DNA of 64,000 bases, taken from positions 1-64,000 of the forward strand of contig NZ_NEGG01000009.1 in assembly GCF_002135295.1 (NCBI RefSeq), given 5' to 3'. Of this stretch, positions 29,054 through 37,878 are shown piece by piece. The notes under the pieces are model-generated. The model ran no database searches and had not been told where the DNA came from. It saw only the letters and a list, made by a program, of their open reading frames with translations. A program made the translations under genes and the position numbers. This DNA comes from Acinetobacter sp. ANC 5054 (GTDB lineage: Bacteria; Pseudomonadota; Gammaproteobacteria; Pseudomonadales; Moraxellaceae). Within the stretch, counting starts at the first letter, position 1; every line of letters starts with the position of its first letter.

Positions 29054-30574
29054 CTAAGCAGCATCACCTTGTGCGCGGCGTGCATGCAAGGAAGCCAGAT
29101 AAAGCTCTAATTCAACCGTTTCAACTTCTGTAAACTGTAAATACAATTTAGTGCGCCGTTTTAAAATATCTTCGCTCGACTTCGCCCATTCCTGCTCAAC
29201 TAAATAGTCAATTTCCTGCGCATACAAACCATGCCCAAAATATTGTCCAAGATCTTGCATTTTTGTTGTGCCGTCCAGTAATTGCCAAATACGTGTGCCA
29301 TAGGCCTGTGCCCAACGATAGGCAATATCAGCATCAACGCCTTTCAACCGACCTTGAATTTCTGCAACCAAATAATCAATGAATTTAAAATTTTCAGCAC
29401 CGGGTAATACCGCATGCTCTGTCCAAGCCTTGGTCATCTGAGGAAAAAAGGGTTTCAAACTCATCATTGCCGCTTCTGCCAATTTTCGATAAGTCGTTAA
29501 TTTCCCACCAAAGATTGACAGCAAAGGTGCAAACCCTTCCTCCTCATCACTCAAAGCTAAAGTATAATCTCGCGTTACCGCTGCGGGGTTATCCGACTCA
29601 TCATCACACAATGGCCGCACACCAGAATAGCTTGCAACGATATCGCTTGAGCTTAACTGGACTTTAAAATGATCATTAGAAACATCGAGCAAGTAGTCTA
29701 TTTCTTGTTGACTAATTTCGACCTGATTCGGATCCCCCTTATATTCACAATCCGTCGTTCCAATTAATGTGTATTTATTTAAATACGGAATCGCAAAGAC
29801 GATTCGTTGGTCGTCATTTTGCATAATAAAGGCTTTATCACCTGTATACAGTCTAGGAACAATAATATGACTACCTTGAATAAGCCGAATACCATAAGGT
29901 GATTTTTTCTTTAAACTCTTCTGAATAAATTCAGCCACCCAAGGTCCTGCTGCATTAACCAATACTTTGGCATGAACGATTTGAACGCCTTGCTCATTTT
30001 CTAGTTGAACCTGCCAATGACCATGTTCCTGTTGCGCTGAGATACAACACGTATGCGTAAAAATATCAGCACCCAACTCTCTTGCTTGAATCGCATTTAA
30101 TATCACTAAACGTGCATCATCGACTGTACAATCTGAATATTCAAAACCTTTGGTAATGTTCGATTTAAGTGGACTATCTGCATCGCTAAACTCGACAGGA
30201 TTCGAACTAGCCAGTTGTTCACGTTTACCCAAATGATCATAAAAGAACAGCCCTGTCCGAATCAGCCAAGCCGGACGTAAATGCGGCTCATGCGGCATAA
30301 TGAAACGCATAGGGCGAATAATATGCGGTGCTTTTTTTAGTAAAACTTCACGCTCAGCCAATGCTTCACGTACCAACCTAAACTCTTTATGCTCTAAGTA
30401 GCGTAAACCACCGTGTATCAGTTTACTGCTTGCAGATGACGTATGGCTGGCTAAATCGTCTTTTTCACAGAGTAGAACTGAAAGTCCTCGGCCTGCTGCA
30501 TCACAAGCAATCCCGGCTCCATTTATTCCACCACCAATGACCACCATGTCATAAATTGGGTGTTGTGTATTCAT
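29054..30574 (-). CDS. glpD: Glycerol-3-phosphate dehydrogenase, aerobic, 506 aa
   Basis: Membrane-associated FAD enzyme that oxidises sn-glycerol-3-phosphate to dihydroxyacetone phosphate and feeds electrons to quinone. FAD loop VVIGGGINGAGIACDAAGRG, SSKLIHGGLRYLEHKEF, then AKVLVNAAGPWVAEF, and the C-terminal FGGKLTTYRKLAE. The length is near that of E. coli GlpD (501). The ATG at 30574 has GAGG 5 nt upstream; a GTG at 30580 is in frame. No glpK, glpF or glpR lies next to it, so it is an isolated gene here. Confidence 0.95.
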   Translation of the reverse strand: MNTQHPIYDMVVIGGGINGAGIACDAAGRGLSVLLCEKDDLASHTSSASSKLIHGGLRYLEHKEFRLVREALAEREVLLKKAPHIIRPMRFIMPHEPHLRPAWLIRTGLFFYDHLGKREQLASSNPVEFSDADSPLKSNITKGFEYSDCTVDDARLVILNAIQARELGADIFTHTCCISAQQEHGHWQVQLENEQGVQIVHAKVLVNAAGPWVAEFIQKSLKKKSPYGIRLIQGSHIIVPRLYTGDKAFIMQNDDQRIVFAIPYLNKYTLIGTTDCEYKGDPNQVEISQQEIDYLLDVSNDHFKVQLSSSDIVASYSGVRPLCDDESDNPAAVTRDYTLALSDEEEGFAPLLSIFGGKLTTYRKLAEAAMMSLKPFFPQMTKAWTEHAVLPGAENFKFIDYLVAEIQGRLKGVDADIAYRWAQAYGTRIWQLLDGTTKMQDLGQYFGHGLYAQEIDYLVEQEWAKSSEDILKRRTKLYLQFTEVETVELELYLASLHARRAQGDAA

Positions 30575-30874
30575 AAACACCTCGCTTCGCTTCCTTTGTT
30601 CTATTATTCGTTTTACAAACTTTATTTTTCCGAACTCTTATTCCCAATAACAATCATTTTTTATTTTAACTACACTATATAAGCAATGTACGTCTAATCT
30701 CCCACAACTACAATAGTGATTGTTCTCTTTTCAGCCCAACCTATATTCAAAGCAATAACTATGACAAGCGCATAAATCGTACACTTATTAAACAAAACAG
30801 CCTTTTTAGTTTACATTTCATTCTTTTTTATACGCTTAAGATATTTTTACACAATAAAAAAATGGATTTCCAAT

Positions 30875-32182
30875 ATGACCGATCAAACGGTAGTTCAATC
30901 CAATCTGGATACGAAAACACGCGTAAAATCCATTCTTGGCGGTTCTGCAGGTAACTTAGTCGAATGGTACGATTGGTATGTTTACGCAGCCTTTACTCTT
31001 TACTTTGCACATGCTTTTTTCCCTAAAGGCAGCCAAACTGCACAATTACTCCAAGCAGCCGCGATTTTTGCCGTAGGCTTTTTAATGCGACCGATTGGCG
31101 CATGGATTATGGGAGTCTATTCAGATAAAAAAGGACGAAAATCGGGCTTAACCTTATCCGTTACCCTGATGTGTATTGGTTCCTTAATGATCGCTATCTC
31201 CCCAACCCATGATCAGATTGGGATTTTTGCACCGGTCATTTTAGTTGTAGCACGGCTGATTCAAGGCCTAAGTGTTGGCGGCGAATATGGCGCCAGTGCA
31301 ACATATCTTAGTGAAATGGCCGATAAAAACCGACGTGGTTTTTTCTCAAGTTTCCAATACGTCACCTTAATTGCAGGTCAGCTCACTGCACTTTGTGTGC
31401 TATTAATTTTGCAATGGGTCCTTACGGAAGAACAATTACACGACTGGGGATGGCGTATTCCCTTTTTCATTGGTGCGTGTTTAGCCATTGTCGTATTCCG
31501 CATTCGTCGCGGACTGATGGAAACTCAGTCTTTCAAGAATGCTCAAAATGATAAAACCCAGCCTGAATCAGGACTATTTGCACTATTTAAGCATTATCCT
31601 AAAGAAGCTTTTACCGTTTTATTCCTGACTGCTGGTGGTACCTTAGCGTTCTATACCTACACCACCTATTTGCAAAAATATTTGGTCAATACCTCAGGCT
31701 TCAGTAAACCCGCGGCCACGCAGATCACCACACTGGCCTTGTTTATTTTTATGTGTTTACAACCTGCCGCAGGTACACTGTCAGATAAAATTGGTCGTAA
31801 ACCGATTATGATTGCGTTTGGTGTTTTAGGGGTGCTATTCACCTATGTATTGTTTGATGCCATCGCCAATACGCAAAACTATTGGACAGCTTTTTGGTTG
31901 TGTTTGGCTGGATTGGTGATTGTGACTGGCTATACATCCATTAATGCCGTGGTAAAAGCAGAAATGTTCCCCGCTCATATCCGTGCTTTAGGTGTGGCGC
32001 TGCCCTATGCCCTAGCCAATACTATCTTTGGCGGAACAGCGGAATTCTTTGCACTCAGTTTTAAAGAAGCAGGTCACGAATCATGGTTCTTCATCTATGT
32101 GACCATCATGATTTTCATCTCATTATTGGTGTATATCTTTATGAAGGACACCAAACATCATTCAAAAATTATGGAGCATTGA
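30875..32182 (+). CDS. MHS-family dicarboxylate/2-oxoglutarate:H+ symporter, 435 aa
   Basis: Twelve-helix MFS transporter of the metabolite:H+ symporter family, closest by eye to E. coli KgtP. Shared blocks: GGSAGNLVEWYDWYVYAAF, AVGFLMRPIGAW, RLIQGLSVGGEYGASATYLS, SFQYVTLIAGQL, SDKIGRKPIM and KAEMFPAHIRALGVALPYA. It is inferred to carry 2-oxoglutarate or a similar organic acid. A second gene about 70% identical by eye follows 250 bp downstream. A terminator separates them, so each has its own unit. Confidence 0.88.
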   Translation: MTDQTVVQSNLDTKTRVKSILGGSAGNLVEWYDWYVYAAFTLYFAHAFFPKGSQTAQLLQAAAIFAVGFLMRPIGAWIMGVYSDKKGRKSGLTLSVTLMCIGSLMIAISPTHDQIGIFAPVILVVARLIQGLSVGGEYGASATYLSEMADKNRRGFFSSFQYVTLIAGQLTALCVLLILQWVLTEEQLHDWGWRIPFFIGACLAIVVFRIRRGLMETQSFKNAQNDKTQPESGLFALFKHYPKEAFTVLFLTAGGTLAFYTYTTYLQKYLVNTSGFSKPAATQITTLALFIFMCLQPAAGTLSDKIGRKPIMIAFGVLGVLFTYVLFDAIANTQNYWTAFWLCLAGLVIVTGYTSINAVVKAEMFPAHIRALGVALPYALANTIFGGTAEFFALSFKEAGHESWFFIYVTIMIFISLLVYIFMKDTKHHSKIMEH

Positions 32183-32244
32183 CCCCAACTTGAATGAAGA
32201 AAGATCTACGATTTATCGCTAAAAGCTCAATTCAAATACCATAT

Positions 32245-32272
32245 AAAGCCTCATTTCTGGGGCTTTATTCAT
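32245..32272 (+). terminator. Terminator after first MHS transporter
   Basis: AAAGCCTC / GGGGCTTT (one T-G pair) with a 6-nt loop, then a short T-rich tail. Confidence 0.6.
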
Positions 32273-32469
32273 TTTACTTAGTCGCAAAATATACATCTGG
32301 TCAAAAGATTTGCAAACTTAAGACTAAAGTCGCATGAAATTATGCGACAACAGGAGTATAAATTAAATAAATATAGTTCCATCTCCCATTTCGACAAAAT
32401 ATATTGATTTAAACTTTTGCAAAAAGAGTTTAAATGGATATGTTTTGCATTCATTCCTTGGAGAATGAT

Positions 32470-33789
32470 GTGTCAAACGCATCTGAACAAGTTGTTCCAG
32501 AACAACTTGATAGAAAAACTCGTGTCAAATCTATCCTCGGTGGGTCAGCCGGCAACCTCGTAGAATGGTACGACTGGTATGTCTATGCTGCATTTACCCT
32601 CTACTTTGCGCCACAATTTTTCCCTGATGGTGACAACACGGTCAAACTCCTTCAAGCAGCTGCAGTATTTGCCTTAGGTTTCTTAATGCGTCCAATTGGC
32701 GCATGGGTCATGGGTATCTATGCCGACCGTAAAGGTCGTAAAGCCGGTTTAACCGTCTCAGTATCATTGATGTGTCTTGGTTCTCTGATGATTGCCTGCG
32801 CACCAACTTATGATTCTGTCGGTATGCTTGCTCCTGCTATCTTGCTCCTTGCGCGTTTGATTCAAGGTTTGAGTGTGGGTGGTGAATATGGTTCAAGTGC
32901 AACCTATTTGACCGAAATGGCGGGTAAAAACCATCGTGGTTTCTTCTCAAGTTTCCAATATGTGACTTTAATTTCAGGTCAATTATTGGCACTTTGCGTA
33001 CTGATCATTTTACAACGCAATTTCTCTGAACAAGCCTTAACAGATTGGGGCTGGCGTGTTCCATTCTTCATTGGTGCTTTGCTTGCCATTGTGGTGTTCT
33101 GGATTCGTCGTGGTTTAGTTGAAACTCAATCGTCTAAAGAAGCACAAGAACAAGCGAAAAAAGGTGGCCCAAAATCTGGCGCATTGGCCTTATTTACCAA
33201 ATATCCAAAACAAGCCTTCACTGTCATTATGTTGACTGCGGGCGGTACTTTGGCCTTCAACACTTTTACTACGTATCTTCAAAAATACTTGGTCAATACT
33301 TCAGGTTTCGAAAAAACCACAGCAACTGAAATTACCACTGCGGCAATTTTCATCTTCATGTTATTGCAACCTGCTGTAGGTGCGCTTTCAGATAAAATTG
33401 GCCGTAAGCCGATTATGATCGCCTTCGGTGTTTTAGGTGTGCTTTTCACTATTCCAATCTTTAATGGTATTGGCTCAACCACAAGCCCGACGACTGCATT
33501 TATGCTGTGCATGAGCGGTATGGTGATTGTGACTGGTTATACTGCGATTAACGCTGTGGTGAAAGCCGAACTATTCCCTGCTCATATTCGTGCTTTAGGT
33601 GTTGCGCTTCCTTATGCGATTGCCAATACATTGTTTGGTGGTACAGCTGAACTTGTTGCTTTAAGTTTCAAAAATGCAGGCCATGAAAATTACTTCTTCT
33701 ATTACATTACTTTCATGATCGGTTTGTCTTTATTGACTTACGTCTTTATGAAAGATACTAAAAAGCACAGCATGATCACTGACGATTAA
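32470..33789 (+). CDS. MHS-family dicarboxylate/2-oxoglutarate:H+ symporter, paralog, 439 aa
   Basis: Same family and architecture as the gene before it: TRVKSILGGSAGNLVEWYDW, ALGFLMRPIGAWVMG, RLIQGLSVGGEYGSSATYL, SDKIGRKPIM, KAELFPAHIRALGVALPYA. Differences cluster in the loop after helix 6 (SKEAQEQAKKGGPKSGA) and the C-terminal helices. Start: GTG 32470 with GGAG 6 nt upstream gives an N-terminus like the neighbour's; ATG 32434 (AAGAG 5 nt upstream) would add 12 residues and cannot be excluded. The pair looks like a tandem duplication, possibly with diverged substrates. Confidence 0.88.
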   Translation: MSNASEQVVPEQLDRKTRVKSILGGSAGNLVEWYDWYVYAAFTLYFAPQFFPDGDNTVKLLQAAAVFALGFLMRPIGAWVMGIYADRKGRKAGLTVSVSLMCLGSLMIACAPTYDSVGMLAPAILLLARLIQGLSVGGEYGSSATYLTEMAGKNHRGFFSSFQYVTLISGQLLALCVLIILQRNFSEQALTDWGWRVPFFIGALLAIVVFWIRRGLVETQSSKEAQEQAKKGGPKSGALALFTKYPKQAFTVIMLTAGGTLAFNTFTTYLQKYLVNTSGFEKTTATEITTAAIFIFMLLQPAVGALSDKIGRKPIMIAFGVLGVLFTIPIFNGIGSTTSPTTAFMLCMSGMVIVTGYTAINAVVKAELFPAHIRALGVALPYAIANTLFGGTAELVALSFKNAGHENYFFYYITFMIGLSLLTYVFMKDTKKHSMITDD

Positions 33790-33813
33790 TGTCGTTCACA
33801 TGTTGTGAGACTT

Positions 33814-33848
33814 AAGCCCATCAAAGCCTATTTTGATGGGCTTTTTTT
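33814..33848 (+). terminator. Terminator after second MHS transporter
   Basis: AAGCCCATCAAA / TTTGATGGGCTT perfect 12-bp stem, then T-run. Confidence 0.88.
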
Positions 33849-33949
33849 AGCACCATCATTTTATAGAAAACTCTGCTTTCATGATTTTAGCCATCGAGAC
33901 ATTGTATGGACTATGGCATACTAAACGCACAAATACACACGGCGAATGA

Positions 33950-34381
33950 ATGATGAAAAATATTTATAAAGTTTTGAGTTTGGGTATTGTTGCGATGTCT
34001 TTAGCAGCGTGTCAAAGTGGTCCACGCGCTTTTAATGGTCAAACTGGCTTTCAAATTGAATCGCAATCTGCTGATACTGCAACTTTGGCTTACACACTTG
34101 CAGGTCGTCAAAATCAACAACTCGATGCCAACAAATTACAACGCGCTTGCCAAAAAGTTTTAAAAACACAAAAAACATATAAGTTACAAATTCTGAGTGT
34201 GAATGAAATTGCGAATCCAGCTCTTGAAGACACACAATTCGGTCGTCAAATTGGTAATACACGCGCAAGTTTCGGTTTATCCAATACCCCAGACTTACGC
34301 AACTCAGAAAATTTAGGTGCTCGTGATGCACTCAATGCACGTCCCGCAACATTACGTGTCGTTCGCTATACCTGTTCATAA
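33950..34381 (+). CDS. Lipoprotein, 143 aa
   Basis: Signal MMKNIYKVLSLGIVAMSLAAC with lipobox LAAC, mature from about Cys21. The mature part is polar and Gln/Asn/Arg-rich, with one internal cysteine (ACQKVLKTQKTYKLQILSV) and one at the penultimate position (RVVRYTCS), which may form a disulfide. No known domain was recognised. The start could be either ATG of ATGATG. It is convergent with the methyltransferase gene and shares its terminator. Confidence 0.75.
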   Translation: MMKNIYKVLSLGIVAMSLAACQSGPRAFNGQTGFQIESQSADTATLAYTLAGRQNQQLDANKLQRACQKVLKTQKTYKLQILSVNEIANPALEDTQFGRQIGNTRASFGLSNTPDLRNSENLGARDALNARPATLRVVRYTCS

Positions 34382-34399
34382 GCGTATAAACACGCAGAT

Positions 34400-34428
34400 A
34401 AAAAAAGACGCTTTAAGCGTCTTTTTTT
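34400..34428. terminator. Bidirectional terminator, lipoprotein / methyltransferase
   Basis: AAAGACGC, TTTAA, GCGTCTTT with A and T runs on either side. Confidence 0.85.
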
Positions 34429-34438
34429 CATTGAATTC

Positions 34439-35107
34439 TTATAAGGTTTTATAAAAGCTGACATTGCGAAACTCTGGCGATTCATCTAAATCTGGCCATG
34501 TTGTTGCACTACGCTCATCCAACTTTTCATATTTTGGATGACTAAAGTTCTTCACTCGGCTATCTGCCACCCATACTTCTGGGGCAAACTTTAAAAACTC
34601 GTCTAAGAAGAAACGGTTGCATTGGTCATACAGTACATCTGCTGCCAATAATATATCGATCTGTTCTGCCTTATACAGATCATCCAAGTACTCAAGTTCT
34701 ACATCATTTAATTCAGCATTAGCACGACAGGCATCGAGACTCACTTGATCGATATCACAGCAAATAACACGTTTCGCCCCTGCCATTTTCGCGGCAATCG
34801 CGACCACACCCGAACCTGCGCCAAAATCCAACACCACTTTATCTTTCACGTGCTGCGGCTCGGCTAAGAGCCACTGTGCCATTGCTAAACCAGATGCCCA
34901 ACAGAAGATCCAATACGGCGTATCATTCCAAATACGACGAATCACTTCATCGTCCATTTTATCAGTCGGAAAAACGGGCGGGATCAACCAAAGCGAAATA
35001 GGTGTATCAGGCAATTGCTGTGCATGTAGTTCACAATGTGGAATCACCTTATGCAATGCATTAAGTAAATGTTCTGGGGCTTTGGGAAATTGGAAAGTAC
35101 AGCTCAT
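34439..35107 (-). CDS. Class I SAM-dependent methyltransferase, Nnt1/ETFBKMT-like, 222 aa
   Basis: Rossmann methyltransferase: motif I VVLDFGAGSGVVAIAAKMAG, acidic loop ICCDIDQVSLDACRANAELN, post-II LLAADVLYDQ. The upstream YWIFCWASGLAMAQWLL block is typical of the COG3897 group (predicted nicotinamide N-methyase; relatives methylate protein lysines, such as ETF-beta by METTL20). The target here is unknown; protein-lysine methylation is the favoured guess. Stands alone next to a repeat-rich spacer. Confidence 0.83.
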   Translation of the reverse strand: MSCTFQFPKAPEHLLNALHKVIPHCELHAQQLPDTPISLWLIPPVFPTDKMDDEVIRRIWNDTPYWIFCWASGLAMAQWLLAEPQHVKDKVVLDFGAGSGVVAIAAKMAGAKRVICCDIDQVSLDACRANAELNDVELEYLDDLYKAEQIDILLAADVLYDQCNRFFLDEFLKFAPEVWVADSRVKNFSHPKYEKLDERSATTWPDLDESPEFRNVSFYKTL

Positions 35108-35164
35108 ATTAAGCCTTGGAGATAATTTTATTTGAATTTATAAATACATTGGATACGCGACATC

Positions 35165-35312
35165 GTCATCTGCTGCTGTGCGAGACAGAACACAATCGAA
35201 TTAACACCGTTTCTGCGACAACATTAATTCCGAGACAGAACACAATCGAATTAACACCGTTTCTGCGACAACATTAATTCCGAGACAGAATATGTCGAGT
35301 TCAGCAGATGAC
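35165..35312. repeat. 50-bp tandem repeat within 11-bp inverted repeats
   Basis: GTCATCTGCTG at 35165-35175 and CAGCAGATGAC at 35302-35312 are perfect inverted copies. Between them are two identical 50-bp units (35181-35230, 35231-35280) plus the first 10 bases of a third (CGAGACAGAA). Each unit contains its own dyad GAATTAA / TTAATTC. No spacers lie between units, so it is not a CRISPR array. It may be a decayed or expanding miniature element. Confidence 0.85.
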
Positions 35313-35323
35313 AGATGGTTTTG

Positions 35324-35349
35324 GTTACTTTTGCCGAAACAAAAGTAAC
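35324..35349. repeat. REP-like palindrome
   Basis: GTTACTTTTG, CCGAAA loop, CAAAAGTAAC: perfect 10-bp arms. Similar AAAGTAAC palindromes are, from memory, widespread in proteobacterial intergenic DNA. Confidence 0.7.
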
Positions 35350-35370
35350 ATACGAGCTTCTTACATTCTT

Positions 35371-35399
35371 AGTCACAGCGGTAAGACTCCGTTGTGACT
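35371..35399 (-). terminator. Hairpin downstream of folD, possible terminator
   Basis: AGTCACAGCGG / CCGTTGTGACT, 11 bp with one G-T pair and a 7-nt loop, 20 nt after the folD stop. There is no good T-run on the minus strand, so it may act as an mRNA 3'-end stabiliser instead. Confidence 0.35.
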
Positions 35400-35421
35400 T
35401 CAATATCTTTTAATTAAAAGA

Positions 35422-36270
35422 TTAACCCAGCGCTTTTTCAGCAGCTTCAACAGTTTGACGAATCAAAGTGGTAATCGTCATTGGACCCACACCACCCGGT
35501 ACAGGTGTATAAGCAGAAGCCACTTCTTCAATACCGACCAATTGGATGTCACCCACACCGCCGCCATCACGTGGATGGAAACCAGCATCAACAACCACAG
35601 CACCTTGCTTGATCCAATCTTTTTGAATCAATTCTGCTTTACCTACTGCACCAACAATAATATCTGCCTGTTTCACAAAACTCGCTAAATCTTGAGTACG
35701 TGAATGACAAATCGTTACTGTTGCATTGGCTTCAAGGAGCATTGCTGCCATTGGTTTACCCAAAATTGCAGAACGACCAACAACTACAGCGTGCTTACCT
35801 GAAATTTCGATGTTGTTTTCTTTCAAGATCGTCATGATGCCTGCAGGCGTTGCAGAACCATACGCTGCTTCACCCATTGCCATACGACCAAAACCGAGAC
35901 ATGTAACGCCGTCTACATCTTTAGCCAATGAAATTGCATCAAAACATGCACGCTCATCAATTTGAGCAGGTACTGGATGCTGTAAAAGAATCCCGTGTAC
36001 ATCTGGGTTAGCGTTTAATTTTTCAATTTCAGCAAGTAATTGCTCAGTTGTCGTTTCTTTAGAAAGCTCAACTTTCAATGAATCCATACCAACACGGCGG
36101 CAAGCATTCCCTTTCATACGTACATAAGTTGCAGATGCACCATCGTCACCTACTAAAATAGTCGCAAGGATTGGGGTACGACCTGATTTCGCTTTGAGCG
36201 CTTCAACGCGAGTCAACAAGTCAGCTTCAATTTGCTTCGCCAATGCACGACCATCTAAAACTAATGCCAC
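35422..36270 (-). CDS. folD: Bifunctional methylene-THF dehydrogenase / methenyl-THF cyclohydrolase FolD, 282 aa
   Basis: NADP-dependent interconversion of 5,10-methylene-, methenyl- and 10-formyl-THF. The active-site segment [17 protein letters not shown] (Tyr and Lys), [23 protein letters not shown], the Rossmann loop [17 protein letters not shown], and [16 protein letters not shown] are all present. GTG at 36270 with GGAG 7 nt upstream begins the protein as (M)[13 protein letters not shown], the family start; the frame's upstream ATG at 36300 has no site. It complements fthC at 1.8 kb. Divergent from the tRNA genes. Confidence 0.96.
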   Translation of the reverse strand: MALVLDGRALAKQIEADLLTRVEALKAKSGRTPILATILVGDDGASATYVRMKGNACRRVGMDSLKVELSKETTTEQLLAEIEKLNANPDVHGILLQHPVPAQIDERACFDAISLAKDVDGVTCLGFGRMAMGEAAYGSATPAGIMTILKENNIEISGKHAVVVGRSAILGKPMAAMLLEANATVTICHSRTQDLASFVKQADIIVGAVGKAELIQKDWIKQGAVVVDAGFHPRDGGGVGDIQLVGIEEVASAYTPVPGGVGPMTITTLIRQTVEAAEKALG

Positions 36271-36377
36271 GGCACTTCTCCAAGTGATGATATGAATCAA
36301 TTTTGCACATAATACATGATTATTTTAAATTTTTTATCATGTATGCTGCTTTTCTGCTCATACAGATGAATCTGCTA

Positions 36378-36405
36378 TTGTTTTTTTTTCAGAGCTTGCT
36401 AATAT
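36378..36405 (+). promoter_or_regulatory. Putative promoter of the tRNA-Cys/tRNA-Leu unit
   Basis: TTGTTT (36378-36383), 16-bp spacer, TAATAT (36400-36405). The predicted start, near 36412, is 11 nt before tRNA-Cys. Confidence 0.5.
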
Positions 36406-36422
36406 ACGCATCAACAAGACAT

Positions 36423-36496
36423 GGCGGGGTGGCAGAGTGGTCATGCAGCGGACTGCAACTCCGTGTACGCCGGTTCGATTCCGACCTCCGCCTCCA
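36423..36496 (+). tRNA. tRNA-Cys (anticodon GCA), 74 nt
   Basis: Acceptor GGCGGGG pairs with CTCCGCC (one G-T), discriminator T and encoded CCA. Anticodon loop ACTGCAACT reads GCA. T-loop GGTTCGATTCC is present. Confidence 0.95.
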
Positions 36497-36506
36497 ATCT
36501 TGTTAA

Positions 36507-36592
36507 GCCCGAGTGGTGAAATCGGTAGACACAGGGGATTTAAAATCCCCCGCCCACAAAGCGTGCCAGTTCGAGTCTGGCCTCGGGCACCA
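36507..36592 (+). tRNA. tRNA-Leu (anticodon TAA), 86 nt
   Basis: Acceptor GCCCGAG pairs with CTCGGGC, discriminator A, encoded CCA. Anticodon TAA in GGATTTAAAATCC, a long variable arm (class II) and T-loop AGTTCGAGTCT. Ten bp after tRNA-Cys, presumably co-transcribed. Confidence 0.95.
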
Positions 36593-36623
36593 TTCTTCTA
36601 CTACTGAAGATGGTGTAATAAAG

Positions 36624-36648
36624 AACCCAGCGATAAGCTGGTTTTTTT
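36624..36648 (+). terminator. Terminator of the tRNA unit
   Basis: AACC(C)AGC / GCTGGTT stem with one bulged C, then seven T, 32 nt after tRNA-Leu. Confidence 0.65.
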
Positions 36649-36686
36649 ATGCCTAAATTTTGTGTTCAACGCATTTATTCTCAAAA

Positions 36687-36711
36687 ATAAAAAAGAGGGA
36701 TTGAATCCCTC
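36687..36711 (-). terminator. Terminator of quinone oxidoreductase gene
   Basis: GAGGGA / TCCCTC with a 5-nt loop, followed on the minus strand by TTTTTTATTTTT. Confidence 0.7.
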
Positions 36712-36754
36712 CTCTCTATCAACTTAATTTTTAAATCATTTTTTTTAACAATTT

Positions 36755-37747
36755 TTAAATTACGTTCACCACAACTTTACCAATATGCTCACCTGTATCC
36801 ATGCATGCATGTGCATCTTGGATTTGATCAAAAGCAAATGTTTTATAAATCATCGGTAAGCATTCACCTTTTGCCCATAATGGCGCAACGTGCTGCATTA
36901 AGCCTTGGGCAATTTCCGCTTTCTCAGCAGTATTACGCGCACGCATAGTTGAACCTGTAATGGTCAAACGCTTCATCATAATTTGACCGAGCTTTACATC
37001 TTTGGCTTTAGCACCACCTAAGAATGCGATATACACCAAACGGCCATCACGACGGAGCAAATTCAAGTTCTTTTCTAAATATGGCGCACCCACCATATCG
37101 AGCACCACATCTACACCGCCATTGTCGGTTGCTTCATTAATGACTTGCTCAAAGTCTTGAGTTTTGTAGTTAATCGCAGTGGTTAATTCTGAAATCGCTT
37201 GGACTTTCTCATCTGAACCCACTGTAGCAAATGATTTTAGACCTAATGATTTACATAACATCAGTGCAGTTGTACCAATACCACTTGCACCGCCGTGAAC
37301 TAAAACAGTCTCTCCTGCTTTGGCATGTGCCATTTGGAATACATTCGCCCATACGGTAAAGAATGTCTCAGGAATCGCTGCTGCTTGGGTAAAGCTTACA
37401 CCTTCAGGAATAGTAATGGTTTGGCTTTCAGGCACCACGCAATATTCTGCATAACCACCACCATTGGTCAGGCCACAAACTTTATCACCCACTTTAAATA
37501 AAGTGACGTCCGCACCAACTGCAATCACTTCACCTGCCACTTCCAGACCCGGCACAGGCGTAACACCTTTTGGCATAGGGTATAAACCTTGACGCTGTAA
37601 AATGTCTGGACGGTTAATACCAAAGGCATGGACTTTCACCAAAACTTCATCAGCTTTCGGCTCAGGAACTGCCACCGATTCATAAGCCAATTTTTCTACA
37701 CCGCCCGGCTCTGTAATAATGACCTGCTGCATGGTTTCCTGTGACAT
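36755..37747 (-). CDS. NAD(P)H-quinone oxidoreductase, PIG3/zinc-free MDR family, 330 aa
   Basis: Medium-chain reductase without the structural-zinc cysteine lobe. GroES-like N-domain (VHAFGINRPDILQRQGLYP, PGLEVAGEVIAVG), Rossmann loop VLVHGGASGIGTTALML, then LDMVGAPYLEKNLNLL and the PIG3-type C-terminus GEHIGKVVVNVI. These enzymes reduce quinones or other electrophilic carbonyls with NADPH, as part of detoxification. The length is typical. Stands alone between the tRNAs and a divergent thioredoxin-like gene. Confidence 0.92.
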   Translation of the reverse strand: MSQETMQQVIITEPGGVEKLAYESVAVPEPKADEVLVKVHAFGINRPDILQRQGLYPMPKGVTPVPGLEVAGEVIAVGADVTLFKVGDKVCGLTNGGGYAEYCVVPESQTITIPEGVSFTQAAAIPETFFTVWANVFQMAHAKAGETVLVHGGASGIGTTALMLCKSLGLKSFATVGSDEKVQAISELTTAINYKTQDFEQVINEATDNGGVDVVLDMVGAPYLEKNLNLLRRDGRLVYIAFLGGAKAKDVKLGQIMMKRLTITGSTMRARNTAEKAEIAQGLMQHVAPLWAKGECLPMIYKTFAFDQIQDAHACMDTGEHIGKVVVNVI

Positions 37748-37878
37748 GAGTTTTCCTTTTCAATTATTGACTATTCATCTATCTAAGTGCTATTTGAACA
37801 CAGAAATGCCATCGAATGAACAAGCATGGACTTATGTATAATTCAAAGACTATTTAGCAAATGAATAATAGGCGCAGC

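Larger units (their letters stand above)
35108..35421. other. Repeat-rich 314-bp spacer upstream of methyltransferase
   Basis: Gene-free and made almost entirely of repeats: a flanking 11-bp inverted repeat, a 50-bp tandem repeat, a 10-bp perfect palindrome element and an 11-bp G-T-containing hairpin next to folD (each listed). It lies in a tail-to-head position: downstream of folD, upstream of the methyltransferase, both minus strand. Confidence 0.8.

Noticed and set aside
35181-35290. CRISPR array
   Set aside because: The 50-bp units are directly contiguous with no spacers, only two full copies exist and no cas genes are nearby.
36303-36506. 67-residue plus-strand open frame
   Set aside because: It runs through tRNA-Cys and its promoter, so it is not a gene.
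36507-36755. Integrated island at tRNA-Leu
   Set aside because: No integrase, no repeated tRNA 3' end, and the next gene is an ordinary oxidoreductase.
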